In this document: positions 8,286-17,187 of the stretch, in pieces | Layout: every line of letters begins with the position of its first letter | How positions within the stretch are numbered: the stretch's first letter is position 1 | Origin: Leifsonia poae | GTDB taxonomy: Bacteria > Actinomycetota > Actinomycetes > Actinomycetales > Microbacteriaceae | Assembly: GCF_020009625.1 (NCBI RefSeq) | Contig: NZ_JAIHLP010000002.1 | Span: forward strand, 3,286,001-3,350,000 | DNA length: 64,000 bases | Direction: 5' to 3' | Notes under the pieces: generated by a model | What the model was told of the DNA's origin: nothing | Databases searched by the model: none | Seen by the model: only the letters and a program-made list of their open reading frames with translations | Made by a program: the position numbers and the translations under genes

Positions 8286-8304
8286 CCTCCCGGATTGCGG
8301 GAGG
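8286..8304 (+). terminator. Hairpin just after the acyltransferase stop
   Basis: CCTCCCG and CGGGAGG pair around a 5-base loop, 3 bases after the TGA. There is no T-run, so it may be a weak terminator or a 3'-protecting stem. Confidence 0.45.
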
Positions 8305-8320
8305 AGCACCTCAGAGCGAG

Positions 8321-8461
8321 ATGGACGCTCTCAGAGTGGGCGGGCAACAGACTCGGATGCCTGAATCGGAACCGACCGGCCAGCCGGAACCGAAGCCTTC
8401 TGCTTCGCCGTTCGACGGCTTCCTCTTTATGGTGCGCAACCATCCGCGTGCTTGGATCTAG
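8321..8461 (+). pseudogene. Possible truncated membrane-protein N-terminus
   Basis: A 46-codon frame encodes a Pro/Glu-rich linker (PESEPTGQPEPKPSASP) and then FLFMVRNHPRAWI before a stop. It looks like the cytoplasmic tail and first residues of a membrane anchor. The PBP4 gene in this window has a very similar junction (IRRHPRAWI) just before its membrane helix. There is no well-placed ribosome binding site. It could be the broken 5' end of a lost gene, or chance. The rest of the 290-base gap (8283-8572) shows nothing else recognisable. Confidence 0.25.
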
Positions 8462-8572
8462 CAGCAAACGCGTTCGCGCATCCTTCGATCGAGCAGTTCT
8501 GGAGAAGCCGCTGCGGCGTCGTTCTCCTATCGTGGGATTTACACCGAACGGATTCCAGACAAGGACTGTGCC

Positions 8573-9010
8573 ATGACGAATACGCAGGATGCCGAACGTT
8601 TCACCGATGAGGAACGCGCCGCCATGAAGGAGCGGGCGAAGGAGCTGAAGTCTCGCCGGACCAAGAAGCTCTCCCCGGCCGAAGCGGAGGGCGAGGTGCT
8701 CGAGAAGATCGCGGCGTTGTCCGACGAGGACAGGGCTGTCGCCGAGAGGGTGCACGCCATCGTGCGGGCCACCGCACCCGAGCTCACGCCGAAGCTCTGG
8801 TACGGGTTCCCGGCGTACGCGAAGAACGGCAAACTCGTCTGCTACGTGCAGTATTCGCAGAAGTTCAAGGCGCGGTACTCGATGCTCAGTTTCACCGACG
8901 CGGCGAACCTCGACGACGGCGGCATGTGGCCGACGTCGTATGCGGTGACCGAGCTGACCGACGAGGTCGAGGCGCGGATCGCGGCGCTGGTCAAGCAGGC
9001 GGCGAGCTGA
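8573..9010 (+). CDS. DUF1801 (YdhG-like) domain protein
   Basis: This 145-residue protein has a charged N-terminal half and a C-terminal DUF1801-type domain. The recognisable stretch is APELTPKLWYGFPAYAKNGK followed by KARYSMLSF. The family folds like YdhG and frataxin-like proteins. It is widespread in actinobacteria and Bacilli and often linked to stress or metal handling, but without a settled biochemical role. The start ATG has AAGGA 7 bases upstream. It is monocistronic and convergent with the peptide transporter ATPase genes. Confidence 0.75.
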   Translation: MTNTQDAERFTDEERAAMKERAKELKSRRTKKLSPAEAEGEVLEKIAALSDEDRAVAERVHAIVRATAPELTPKLWYGFPAYAKNGKLVCYVQYSQKFKARYSMLSFTDAANLDDGGMWPTSYAVTELTDEVEARIAALVKQAAS

Positions 9011-9016
9011 TCAGGC

Positions 9017-9055
9017 AGGGTCAGGCCAGGGGTCAGGCCGGGGTCAGGCCGGGGT
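9017..9055. repeat. Short tandem repeat, 11-bp unit, over a gene end
   Basis: About 3.5 copies of GGGGTCAGGCC (first and last copies imperfect) cover the gap after the DUF1801 gene and the stop codon of the peptide transporter ATPase on the minus strand. It is probably a replication-slippage product. Confidence 0.6.
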
Positions 9056-10072
9056 GAGGGCGGCGACGGCGTCTTCGGCGTGGTGGCAGGCGACCTGGCG
9101 GGAATCGGGTCCGGGGCCTTCAAGCAGGCGCAGGGCCGGGATGGTCGTGCGGCACTCATCGGTCGCCATCCAGCAGCGCGGGTTGAAGCGGCAGCCGGCG
9201 GGCGGGTCGACCGGTGACGGCGGCTCCCCGCCCAGTACGCGGCGTTGGGAGAGGCGTCCGCGGTCGGCACGGCTCGCCGACGGCGTCGCGGAGAGCAGCG
9301 CTTGCGTGTACGGATGCGACGGGCTTTCGTAGAGCGTGTCCGTCGCGCCGAGCTCGGCGACGCGTCCGAGGTACATGACCGCGACACGGTCGGCGATGTG
9401 CCTCACGACCGAGAGGTCGTGGGCGATGAAGAGGATGGCGACTCCCAGACGCTTTTGGATATCGCCCAGCAGATTGATCACCTGGGCCTGCACAGAGACA
9501 TCGAGCGCCGAGACGGGTTCGTCGCAGACGAGCACATCGGGATCGAGGGCGAGCGAGCGGGCGATGCCGATGCGCTGACGCTGGCCGCCGGAGAACTGGT
9601 GCGGGAACCGCCCCAGCATGTCGGCGTTCAGACCGACGAGTTCGAGTAGCTCGACCGCGCGGTCGCGCCGAGCGGCTCGACCCATCGTGTGGGCGGCAGC
9701 GATCGGCTCGGTGATGATGTCGAGAACCGTCATGCGGGGGTCCAGCGACGCGTACGGGTCTTGGAAGATCATCTGCACGCCCTCGCGAAGCCGGCGACGG
9801 TCGCTGAGTCGTCCGCGTGTGACGTCGTGGCCGCGGTAGCTGAGGGTGCCCGCGTCGGGGCGTTCGAGCCCGACGAGCATCCGGGCGAGCGTGGACTTGC
9901 CGCAGCCGGATTCGCCGACGATACCGAGCACTTCGCCGGCGTGCAGGCGCAGGCTGACGCCGTCGACGGCGGAGACGGTGGCCGGTTTCAGACGCGAGCC
10001 GGTGGCGAAGGAGCGCACGAGACCGTCGGCCTCGAGCACGACGGGGCGGGATGGTTCAGTGGACGAGTTCAC
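9044..10072 (-). CDS. Peptide ABC transporter ATP-binding protein (DppF/OppF type)
   Basis: This 342-residue ATPase has Walker A GESGCGKST, the signature FSGGQRQRI, Walker B VLVCDEPVSALD and the H-loop AHD. The C-terminal oligopeptide_CPT extension of Opp/Dpp ATPases carries its Cys-containing motif (FNPRCWMATDEC). Start: GTG 10072 has GAGGAG 8 bases upstream; an in-frame ATG at 10105 would overlap the previous gene by 50 bases and is less likely. With the preceding ATPase it forms the engine for the permeases encoded on the opposite strand at 14090-15951. Confidence 0.9.
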   Translation of the reverse strand: MNSSTEPSRPVVLEADGLVRSFATGSRLKPATVSAVDGVSLRLHAGEVLGIVGESGCGKSTLARMLVGLERPDAGTLSYRGHDVTRGRLSDRRRLREGVQMIFQDPYASLDPRMTVLDIITEPIAAAHTMGRAARRDRAVELLELVGLNADMLGRFPHQFSGGQRQRIGIARSLALDPDVLVCDEPVSALDVSVQAQVINLLGDIQKRLGVAILFIAHDLSVVRHIADRVAVMYLGRVAELGATDTLYESPSHPYTQALLSATPSASRADRGRLSQRRVLGGEPPSPVDPPAGCRFNPRCWMATDECRTTIPALRLLEGPGPDSRQVACHHAEDAVAALTPA

Positions 10073-11066
10073 CGATGAGCTCCTCGGATCGGAGGCAGGC
10101 GGCATGCCGGCCAGGGGCGACCTCCGTGAGGAGGGGGCGGGTCGTCGCGCACTCCGCGACGGCGAGGTGGCACCGGGGGTGGAACGAGCATCCGCGGGGC
10201 ACGCGTGCGGGGCTGGGCGGCGACCCGGGGATGGTCAGCAGATCGGATCCGCGCATGGCGGCCTGAGGAACGGAGCGCAGCAGGGCCTCGGTGTACGGAT
10301 GCGCGGGATGCTCCAGCACGGAGTCCGCGTCGCCGCTCTCCACGATGCGCCCGGCGTACATCACTGCGAGGGTGTCGGCGACCTCCATGACGACGCCGAG
10401 GTCGTGTGTGATGAGGAGGACGCCCATCCCGAGCTGGTCGCGCAGCGAGCCGAGCAGGTCGAGGATCTGCGCCTGCACGGTGACGTCGAGCGCGGTGGTC
10501 GGCTCGTCGGCGATGAGCAGGGAGGGTTCGAGGGCGATGGCCATGGCGATGAGGATGCGCTGGCGCATCCCGCCCGAGAACTGGTGGGGGTAGTCGTTCA
10601 CGCGACGGGCGGGTGCGGGGATCCCGACGAGTCCGAGGAGCTCGGTCGCCCGCGCGCGCGCCTGTTTGCGGCTCGCGCCGCGGTGCACGCGGAACAGTTC
10701 GCCGATCTGGTCGCCGATGGTCATCACGGGGTTGAGGGAAGAGAGGGCGTCCTGCAGTACCAGGCTCATCCGGTCGCCGCGGATCCGCCGGTGCTGCTCT
10801 TCGCTGAGGGTGCGCAGGTCGACGTCGCCGAGGCGGAGCTCGTCGGCGGTGACGCGGGTGCCTTCGTCGGCGAGGCCCATGATCGCCCGCGCGGTGACCG
10901 ATTTACCGGAGCCGGATTCGCCGAGCAGCGCCACGAACTCGCCCTGGCCGACGGTGAGGTCCACCTCGCGCACGGCGGGGATGTCCCGGTCGCCGCCGGT
11001 GAAGGTCACCGACAGGTTGCGCACCCGCAGCGCGCTGGCTGCGCTTGAAGTCTCTTTGCTGTCCAC
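10056..11066 (-). CDS. Peptide ABC transporter ATP-binding protein (DppD/OppD type)
   Basis: This 336-residue ATPase has Walker [10 protein letters not shown], signature FSGGMRQRI, Walker [13 protein letters not shown], and the C-terminal Opp/Dpp extension with [12 protein letters not shown]. It is the first gene of a two-gene minus-strand operon, divergent from the dipeptidase and binding-protein operon. The transporter is therefore split over two divergent transcripts sharing one control region (11067-11231). It overlaps the next ATPase gene by 17 bases. Confidence 0.92.
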   Translation of the reverse strand: MDSKETSSAASALRVRNLSVTFTGGDRDIPAVREVDLTVGQGEFVALLGESGSGKSVTARAIMGLADEGTRVTADELRLGDVDLRTLSEEQHRRIRGDRMSLVLQDALSSLNPVMTIGDQIGELFRVHRGASRKQARARATELLGLVGIPAPARRVNDYPHQFSGGMRQRILIAMAIALEPSLLIADEPTTALDVTVQAQILDLLGSLRDQLGMGVLLITHDLGVVMEVADTLAVMYAGRIVESGDADSVLEHPAHPYTEALLRSVPQAAMRGSDLLTIPGSPPSPARVPRGCSFHPRCHLAVAECATTRPLLTEVAPGRHAACLRSEELIGELVH

Positions 11067-11098
11067 GGGGCCATCCTCGCACGAGAGTCGTTACCGGA

Positions 11099-11118
11099 AT
11101 GTTTCAATCAGGAAACAT
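11099..11118. promoter_or_regulatory. Inverted repeat between the divergent peptide-uptake operons
   Basis: ATGTTTC and GAAACAT are perfect 7-base arms around a 6-base spacer. The site lies in the 165-base region between the ATPase operon and the dipeptidase operon, so one regulator bound here could control both. The double Lrp regulator encoded downstream is a candidate by context only. Confidence 0.5.
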
Positions 11119-11142
11119 TTGCGCCGAATTTTTATAGCACTG

Positions 11143-11172
11143 TTGACAATGTTGCCGGATATCGGCGAGATT
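11143..11172 (+). promoter_or_regulatory. Candidate sigma-70 promoter of the dipeptidase/Dpp operon
   Basis: A perfect TTGACA at 11143-11148 is followed after 18 bases by GAGATT, a weak -10. It points into the dipeptidase gene, about 60 bases before its GTG start. Prediction by eye. Confidence 0.4.
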
Positions 11173-11231
11173 GTCTCCTGTTGCGCCTGATTGCGCATCG
11201 CACTCACATCCGCAGGACGAAGGAGAAACGC

Positions 11232-12440
11232 GTGCTCGAACCAGCAGAGCGCTACCAGGGCTACACGGCCTACGACTACCTCGAAGCGGGAAAGGACTAC
11301 CGTCCGTTCCAGTACGCGGCGCAGATCAACCGGGTGCCGGAGTACTCCGGCCTCGAGCTGAGCGAAGCGCAGGCTGAGCGCAGCGCCACCCTGCTCCGCG
11401 AGTCGACGGTGATCTCGCTGCACGACCACGTGCAGGTGTTCCCGGAAGACATGACCCAGCTGCGCGACCACATCCGTCAGGGCCGCGAACCAACCGGCTA
11501 CCAGGGGCTCTCCCGCTCCGGCATCACCGCGGTGTTCGACAACGGGATGGACGGCACCTGCTGCATCTCCAGCGATGCGGGCTGGAAGTACCAGGATGTG
11601 CTCTTCGACCTCGGCGTACGCATGGCCGACCTCGCGCACCAGGACTACGTCATCAAAGGTGAGACGCTCAAAGACATCGAGTACGCGGCCGAGACCGGGC
11701 GCATCGCGCACATCTTCGCGCTCGAGGCCGCTACACCGATCGAGAACGAGGTCGACCGGCTCGACGTGCTCTACGGCTTCGGCGTGCGCCAGATGGGCAT
11801 CGCATACTCCGAAGCGAACTACCTCGGGTCGGGGCTCAAGGAGCGCGGCGACGGCGGCCTCACCTACTTCGGTGAGCGGGCGATCGAGCGGATGAACAAG
11901 CTCGGCATCGCGATCGACGTCTCGCACTCGGGCGACCGCACCGCGGTGGATGCGATCAAAGCCTCCACCAAGCCCGTGTTCATCACCCACGCCGGCGCCC
12001 GCGGACTCTGGCCGACGAACCGGATGAAGACCGACGAGACGATCATCGAGTGCGCGAAGCGCGGCGGCGTGATCGGCATCGAGGCGGCGCCGCACACGAC
12101 ACTGTCACCGGCGCATCCCCGCCACTCGCTGGAATCGGTGATGGACCACTTCTCGTATTGCGTCGACCTCGTCGGTCTGGAGCATGTCAGCTTCGGTCCG
12201 GACACGCTGTTCGGCGACCACGTCGGACTGCACGACGCGTTCAGCTCCAACCTGTCCATCGGACAGGCGCACGGCCACGTCGACTACGAGAAGGTCGAGT
12301 ACGTCGACGGTCTCGAGAATCCAGCCGAAGAGTTCTCCAACATCATCGGCTGGCTGGTGAAGCACAACTACTCCGACGATGAGATCCGCGCCGTCGTGGG
12401 TGGCAATACTCTGCGGGTCCTGAAGGAGGTATGGGTGTAA
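11232..12440 (+). CDS. Membrane dipeptidase (peptidase family M19)
   Basis: This 402-residue zinc dipeptidase belongs to the renal dipeptidase family. Visible motifs are the metal-binding LHDHVQV near residue 60, GITAVFDNGMDG, MGIAYSEANYLGSGL, and DVSHSGDRT followed by FITHAGAR with the later metal ligands. Start: GTG 11232 follows AAGGAG with good spacing; the longer upstream frame has no site. It ends one base into the start of the binding-protein gene. Bacterial M19 enzymes split small dipeptides, including ones with D-residues, so it probably hydrolyses peptides delivered by the adjacent transporter in the cytoplasm. Confidence 0.92.
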   Translation: MLEPAERYQGYTAYDYLEAGKDYRPFQYAAQINRVPEYSGLELSEAQAERSATLLRESTVISLHDHVQVFPEDMTQLRDHIRQGREPTGYQGLSRSGITAVFDNGMDGTCCISSDAGWKYQDVLFDLGVRMADLAHQDYVIKGETLKDIEYAAETGRIAHIFALEAATPIENEVDRLDVLYGFGVRQMGIAYSEANYLGSGLKERGDGGLTYFGERAIERMNKLGIAIDVSHSGDRTAVDAIKASTKPVFITHAGARGLWPTNRMKTDETIIECAKRGGVIGIEAAPHTTLSPAHPRHSLESVMDHFSYCVDLVGLEHVSFGPDTLFGDHVGLHDAFSSNLSIGQAHGHVDYEKVEYVDGLENPAEEFSNIIGWLVKHNYSDDEIRAVVGGNTLRVLKEVWV

Positions 12441-14065
12441 TGCGATCTCGAAAACTCGTGCTGGCGGCGGCGACGCTCGCCGCGGCCGCTCTCACGCTCA
12501 CCGCGTGCGCACCGAGCGCGCCACCGGCGGCCAGCACCGCTGGGGCCACCGCCGGGTCGCAGACCCTCACGGTCGCGACCACGACGGATGTGGTGAACTA
12601 CAACCCGCTGGTCGGCAACAGCCGCAGCGACTACTGGATCACGAACCTGATGTATCCGCACCTGCTCGGCATCGCCAACGACGGTTCGAAGGAACCGCAG
12701 GTGGCGACCAAGTGGGGCTACGTGAATGACACGACCGGCTTCTACGACATCCGCAGCGATCTGAAGTGGAGCGACGGTCAGCCGCTCACGGCCGAGGATG
12801 TCGCCTGGACGATGAACGCCGTGAAGAAGGACAAGCCGTCTGGCACGTTTTACGGCCAGCTCGCCAACCTCGACACGGCGAAGGCCGTCTCGAAGACGCG
12901 CGTGGAGTTCACCCTCACGAAGCCGGACTCCTCGATCGTCGAGGAGATCGGGTTCTGGGGCAACGTGGTGCCGAAGCACGTGTTCGACAAGGCACCGTCG
13001 GTGGCGACGTTCGCGAACGACGGCAAAGACGGCGGCTGGGTCAGCGCCGGGCCGTATGTTCTGAGCAAGGTGCAGGTCGGGCAGAGCTACACGCTCGACC
13101 GGGTGGAAGACTACCCGCTCGTCGAGGGCGGCAAGCCCCTGTCTGCCAAGGTGGTCTACCGGGTGTTCCCCGACGTGAACACCGAGATCCTCGCCCTGCA
13201 GAGCGGTGAGGTGGATGTGATCGCCAACGCCCTCCCGCCGGCGCAGGTGGCGAAGCTCAAAGCAACCAGCGGCATCAAAGTCGAAGAGTCCGTCGGTCTG
13301 GGCTATGCGCACATGACCTACAACATTAAGCAGCCCGATCTGGCGAAGCTCGAGGTGCGGCAGGCGCTCGCGCAGTCCGTCGACTACGACGCCATCCGCA
13401 AGGTAGTGCTGCAGGGTCAGGCCGTCTCAACCGGGTCGAGCCCGCTCATGCCGGTGCTGAAGGACTACTACGACAAGTCGATCAAGGAGTACACGTTCGA
13501 CACGGACGCGGCTCGCAAGCTGATGGAGAAGGCCGGATACACGGCCGGGGCCGATGGGATGTTCCCCGTCAAGTTCCGTCTCATCTACTCGCTGCAGGAC
13601 AGCGTCACCAGTCAGTGGGCGACGCTCGTCAAAGACGGCGCGGCAAAGGCCGGCATCCCGATCGAGCTCCAGGGCACCGAGCGGAACACCTACCTGGCCA
13701 TGACCGCCAAAGGCGACTTCGACATCTATGCGGGCAACTTCGCCATCATGGACGACCCGGTCACCAATATGACGCTCACCTACCTCCCGGGTGGGGTGAT
13801 CAATTACAGCTACGTGGATGACGCGAAGCTGAACGACCTGATCACGCAAGGCACCGCGACGACAGACAAGAGCAAGAAGATCTCGCTGATGCAGGACGCG
13901 GCGAAGATCGTGCGGGACAACGTGTACGACAACGTCATGTACACGCAGAACCTGTACTTCGCACACAGCGACAAGTGGACCGGATTCGTGAGCAAGCCGA
14001 GCGAACTCCTCTCCATCGTCAACCCGGTGTCGCTCGCCAGCGCGCATCCGGTCAGCAGCAAGTAA
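12440..14065 (+). CDS. Peptide-binding lipoprotein of the ABC transporter (SBP_bac_5, DppA-like)
   Basis: This 541-residue family 5 extracellular solute-binding protein has a signal sequence and lipobox LTAC (Cys near residue 23), so it is tethered outside the membrane. The region LKWSDGQPLTAEDVAWTMNA is the family hallmark. Start ATG 12440 overlaps the dipeptidase stop (TAATG), and AAGGAGG lies about 10 bases upstream; an ATG at 12431 would be only one base from the same site. It captures di- or oligopeptides and hands them to the two permeases that follow. Confidence 0.93.
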   Translation: MRSRKLVLAAATLAAAALTLTACAPSAPPAASTAGATAGSQTLTVATTTDVVNYNPLVGNSRSDYWITNLMYPHLLGIANDGSKEPQVATKWGYVNDTTGFYDIRSDLKWSDGQPLTAEDVAWTMNAVKKDKPSGTFYGQLANLDTAKAVSKTRVEFTLTKPDSSIVEEIGFWGNVVPKHVFDKAPSVATFANDGKDGGWVSAGPYVLSKVQVGQSYTLDRVEDYPLVEGGKPLSAKVVYRVFPDVNTEILALQSGEVDVIANALPPAQVAKLKATSGIKVEESVGLGYAHMTYNIKQPDLAKLEVRQALAQSVDYDAIRKVVLQGQAVSTGSSPLMPVLKDYYDKSIKEYTFDTDAARKLMEKAGYTAGADGMFPVKFRLIYSLQDSVTSQWATLVKDGAAKAGIPIELQGTERNTYLAMTAKGDFDIYAGNFAIMDDPVTNMTLTYLPGGVINYSYVDDAKLNDLITQGTATTDKSKKISLMQDAAKIVRDNVYDNVMYTQNLYFAHSDKWTGFVSKPSELLSIVNPVSLASAHPVSSK

Positions 14066-14089
14066 CGACGGAAAGGCAGGTACGCCCGC

Positions 14090-15052
14090 GTGTCACGGTT
14101 CATGTTCCTACTTCCCCGCCTGGGGAGGGGGCTCCTCACGATCTGGTTCGCCGTGACCGTGACCTTCCTCCTCCTCCGGCTCCTACCGGGGGACCCGGCG
14201 CTGGCCATCGCCAGCCCCAACATGACGGAGGACACGCGGGCGGCCCTGCTCAAGCAGTACGGCCTCGATCAGCCCCTGATCGTGCAGTACGGCCTCTATC
14301 TGTGGCAGCTCCTGCAGGGCAACCTGGGGGTGTCGTTCACGCAGTCGATTCCTGTGCTGGATGTTCTGATGCAACGACTCCCGTGGACGCTGCTGCTCAC
14401 GGGCACCGCGCTCGTGGCAACGGTGGCCGTCGGCATCCCTCTCGGGGTGCTGGCGGCCTCCCACCGCGGAAAATTCCTGGACCGGGTGGTGCAGGTGATC
14501 GGGGTGACCGGGCAGTCGATCTTCGTTCCCAGCCTCGGGGTGCTCCTGCTGTTCGTGTTCGGCCTGATGCTGCACTGGCTGCCGATCGGCGGTGCGTACG
14601 ACACGGATGCGTACGGCCTGGCCTGGTACGGCAGTGTCGCGACCCACCTCATCCTGCCCGCGCTCTCGCTGATGCTGATCCAGCTCGGCTCCTATGTTCT
14701 GACGATGCGGTCCACGCTGATCGACGCACTGGGTGAGGACTACACGACCCTCGCCCGGGCGAACGGCGTTCCGAACCGCCGCGTGCTCTGGAAGCACGCC
14801 CTCCGCAACGCCCTGCTCCCGACGACCACCCTCATCGGGCTGCAGCTCGGCTTCCTCGTCGGCGGCGCGGTGCTGACCGAGACGGTGTTCGCCTACCCGG
14901 GCATCGGCCGTGGCATCTACGAGGCCGTCACCCAACTCGACTTCCCGGTGTTGCAGGGCGCGTTCCTGATGCTCGCCGCCACCGTCGTCGTGGCCAACAT
15001 GATCACGGACACCGTCTACGGTTTCCTCGACCCGAGAGTGAAGGTCTCATGA
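14090..15052 (+). CDS. Peptide ABC transporter permease (DppB type)
   Basis: This 320-residue permease has six membrane helices. The N-terminal signature is LLRLLPGDPA, and the cytoplasmic EAA loop is visible around YTTLARANGVPNRRVLWKHALRN near residue 225. It begins with GTG, 24 bases after the binding-protein gene, and ends overlapping the next permease by 4 bases (ATGA). It forms the heterodimeric channel with that partner. Confidence 0.93.
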   Translation: MSRFMFLLPRLGRGLLTIWFAVTVTFLLLRLLPGDPALAIASPNMTEDTRAALLKQYGLDQPLIVQYGLYLWQLLQGNLGVSFTQSIPVLDVLMQRLPWTLLLTGTALVATVAVGIPLGVLAASHRGKFLDRVVQVIGVTGQSIFVPSLGVLLLFVFGLMLHWLPIGGAYDTDAYGLAWYGSVATHLILPALSLMLIQLGSYVLTMRSTLIDALGEDYTTLARANGVPNRRVLWKHALRNALLPTTTLIGLQLGFLVGGAVLTETVFAYPGIGRGIYEAVTQLDFPVLQGAFLMLAATVVVANMITDTVYGFLDPRVKVS

Positions 15053-15951
15053 CGACCGACCTGACCGTCGCCGCCGAGACCGGGCTCGAACTGGAGCCGG
15101 TCGCGACCGAGAACGGGCGGGCGGGCCTGCAGACCTGGCGTGCGTTCCGCCGCGAGCCGCTCGGCCTCATCTCCCTCGGCATCCTGGTGCTGCTCACCCT
15201 CGTCGCGATCTTCGCGCCGCTGATCGCGCCGTACCCGCCGAGCTACGGCGAGGTCGTGCTCGCGCCGCCGAGCCTCGACCACTGGTTCGGCACCGACAGC
15301 CTCGGCCGCGATGTGTTCGGCGAGGTGGTCTGGGGGTCGCAGCAGAGCATCCTGGTCGCCGTCGCCGCCTCGGCGATCGCCATCGTGATCGGAACCGTCG
15401 TTGCCGTGATCGGCGCATACTTCCGCCGCCTCGACGGGTTCGTCGGCGTGATCGTCGACCTCACCCTCTCGCTTCCGGTGCTGCCGCTGATGATCCTCAT
15501 CGCGGCGCTCGTCGGCCCGAGCACGACGACGATCATCCTGGTGGTCGCGGCGTTCTCCTGGCCGGAGGTCACCCGGCTGGTGCGGTCGCAGGCGCTGACG
15601 GTGGTCGGGCTGCCCTACGTGGATGCGGCCCGGCTGATGACGACCTCCCCGGCCTGGATCATCGTGCGGCATGTCATCCCGGCGGTCACCCCGGTAATCG
15701 TGGTGTCGGTGGTCGTGACCTCGTCGCGCGCCGTGCTGTCGGCTGCGGGGCTCGCGTTCCTGGGGCTCGGTGACCCGAATGTGTGGTCGTGGGGTCGCAT
15801 CCTGTACGAAGCCCAGCAGTCGGGCGCGATGTCGAGCGCCTGGTGGCTGACGCTGTTCCCGTCGATCGCCATCCTGCTGCTGGTGCTCTCGGCCACTCTG
15901 CTCTCCATCTCGTACAACGACGCGCGCAACCCCCGGTCGCGCCGCCGATGA
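15049..15951 (+). CDS. Peptide ABC transporter permease (DppC type)
   Basis: This 300-residue second permease has the DppC-type N-terminus (WRAFRREPLGLISL, then APLIAPYPP), the GTDSLGRDVF segment and an EAA loop around YVDAARLMTTSPAWIIVRHVIP. A 4-base overlap with the preceding permease points to coupled translation. The periplasmic-side loop after the first helix is typical of DppC/OppC. Confidence 0.93.
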   Translation: MTTDLTVAAETGLELEPVATENGRAGLQTWRAFRREPLGLISLGILVLLTLVAIFAPLIAPYPPSYGEVVLAPPSLDHWFGTDSLGRDVFGEVVWGSQQSILVAVAASAIAIVIGTVVAVIGAYFRRLDGFVGVIVDLTLSLPVLPLMILIAALVGPSTTTIILVVAAFSWPEVTRLVRSQALTVVGLPYVDAARLMTTSPAWIIVRHVIPAVTPVIVVSVVVTSSRAVLSAAGLAFLGLGDPNVWSWGRILYEAQQSGAMSSAWWLTLFPSIAILLLVLSATLLSISYNDARNPRSRRR

Positions 15952-15971
15952 GCGCCACGAAAGGACCCACC

Positions 15972-17143
15972 GTGTTCTCACCCCGTCTCACCGGTCCCGT
16001 TCTCGACCGCCTGCAGGAGCGTCTGCGCGCGAAGATGGCCGAGTACGGCCTGGATGCGGTGCTCACCGACTCGCCGGAGGACGTGGCGTACCTCACCGGT
16101 TTCTTCCACCACCCGTGCGAGCGACCGGTCGCCGTCTGGCTCGGTGTCGACGGCGAACGCGTGCTCCTCGTCCCCGAGCTGGAGCGGGAGAACGCCCAAC
16201 GCCAGCAGGCGCGGGCCGAGCTGGTCTCCTATCCGGAGTTCCCGGGCACGGTCCCGCCGTTCCGGGCGCTCGCCGACCGCGTGACCGCGACCGGCCGCAT
16301 CGGGTTCGGCACTGGCATGACCTGGGAACGACGGGCCGCGGCGCTCGCCGAGTTCCCCGGGGCGCGGTTCGAACCGACCGACGTCGTGACCCGCGCCCGC
16401 TACGTCAAGCTGCCGGAAGAGATCGACCTGCACGCCGAGGCGGCTCGCATCACCGACCGGATGCTCGAAGCCGGCATCGCCCTCCTCCGCGACGCGATCG
16501 CCGCCGATGGGGCGCTCCCCAGCGAGGCGGAGCTCGCCTCGTATGTCGGCGGCGTCGGGGTCTCGACCATGTATGCGGAGCACGACGATGTCGTCGTGGT
16601 CTCCCCGCTCGCCGGAGGGCTCGTCTACGCCGGCGCCAACTCTGCCTACCCCCACGGGTTGCCGTCGGGCTACCGGCTGAAGCGCGGCGACACGTTCATG
16701 CTCTCGCTCGGCTGTGCCGTCGGCGGCCGGTTCGTCGAGGGCGAGCGCACCTTCGTGCTCGGGGAGCCGACCCTCGAGCAGCGTCGTTACCACGACACCG
16801 TGCGCATCGCGCAGGAGGTCGGTGGCGACGCCATCCGCCCGGGCGCCGAATGCCGAACGGCCAACGCGACCTGCCTCCAGGTGATCACCGATGCCGGCCT
16901 CGGCCACTATCTGCGGCACCGGCAGGGCCACGGAATCGGTCTCGGCATGCACGAGCCGCCCTGGCTCGAGGCCGGCGATGCGACCGTGCTGGAGCCGGGC
17001 ATGATCGTGTCGAACGAGCCGGGCATCTACATCCCGGCCACGCCGGATACCGCATCTCGGACAGCATGGTCGTCACCGAGACCGGCTCCCGGCCGCTGAC
17101 GGCCTACCCGCGCGGGCTCGACGTGTGCGCGATCGAGTATTGA
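15972..17143 (+). pseudogene. M24-family peptidase / creatinase-like protein, frame broken by one missing base
   Basis: The reading frame runs as an M24 (pita-bread fold) protein from GTG 15972 (AAAGGA 6-7 bases upstream) to about 17034, then drifts. The expected end, with RISDSMVVTETG and a final CAIEY, continues in the next frame to 17143. Adding one G to the run at 17035-17036 restores a 390-residue protein. The usual metal-binding Asp pair appears to be replaced: FMLSLGCAVGGRFVEGERTF stands where Asp residues are normal. This resembles creatinase-type members rather than metallo-aminopeptidases. The conserved HGIGLGMHEPPWL and NEPGIYIP are present. This is either sequencing error or a young pseudogene. 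Confidence 0.8.
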
Positions 17144-17187
17144 ACCGCATCCCGTACCGCATCCCGAACCGATAGAAAGGACACGCC

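Noticed and set aside
15783..15971. Longer M24 start inside the permease gene, or ATG 15948
   Set aside because: GTG 15972 has AAAGGA at proper spacing, the same leader type as the next gene. The upstream starts lack a site.
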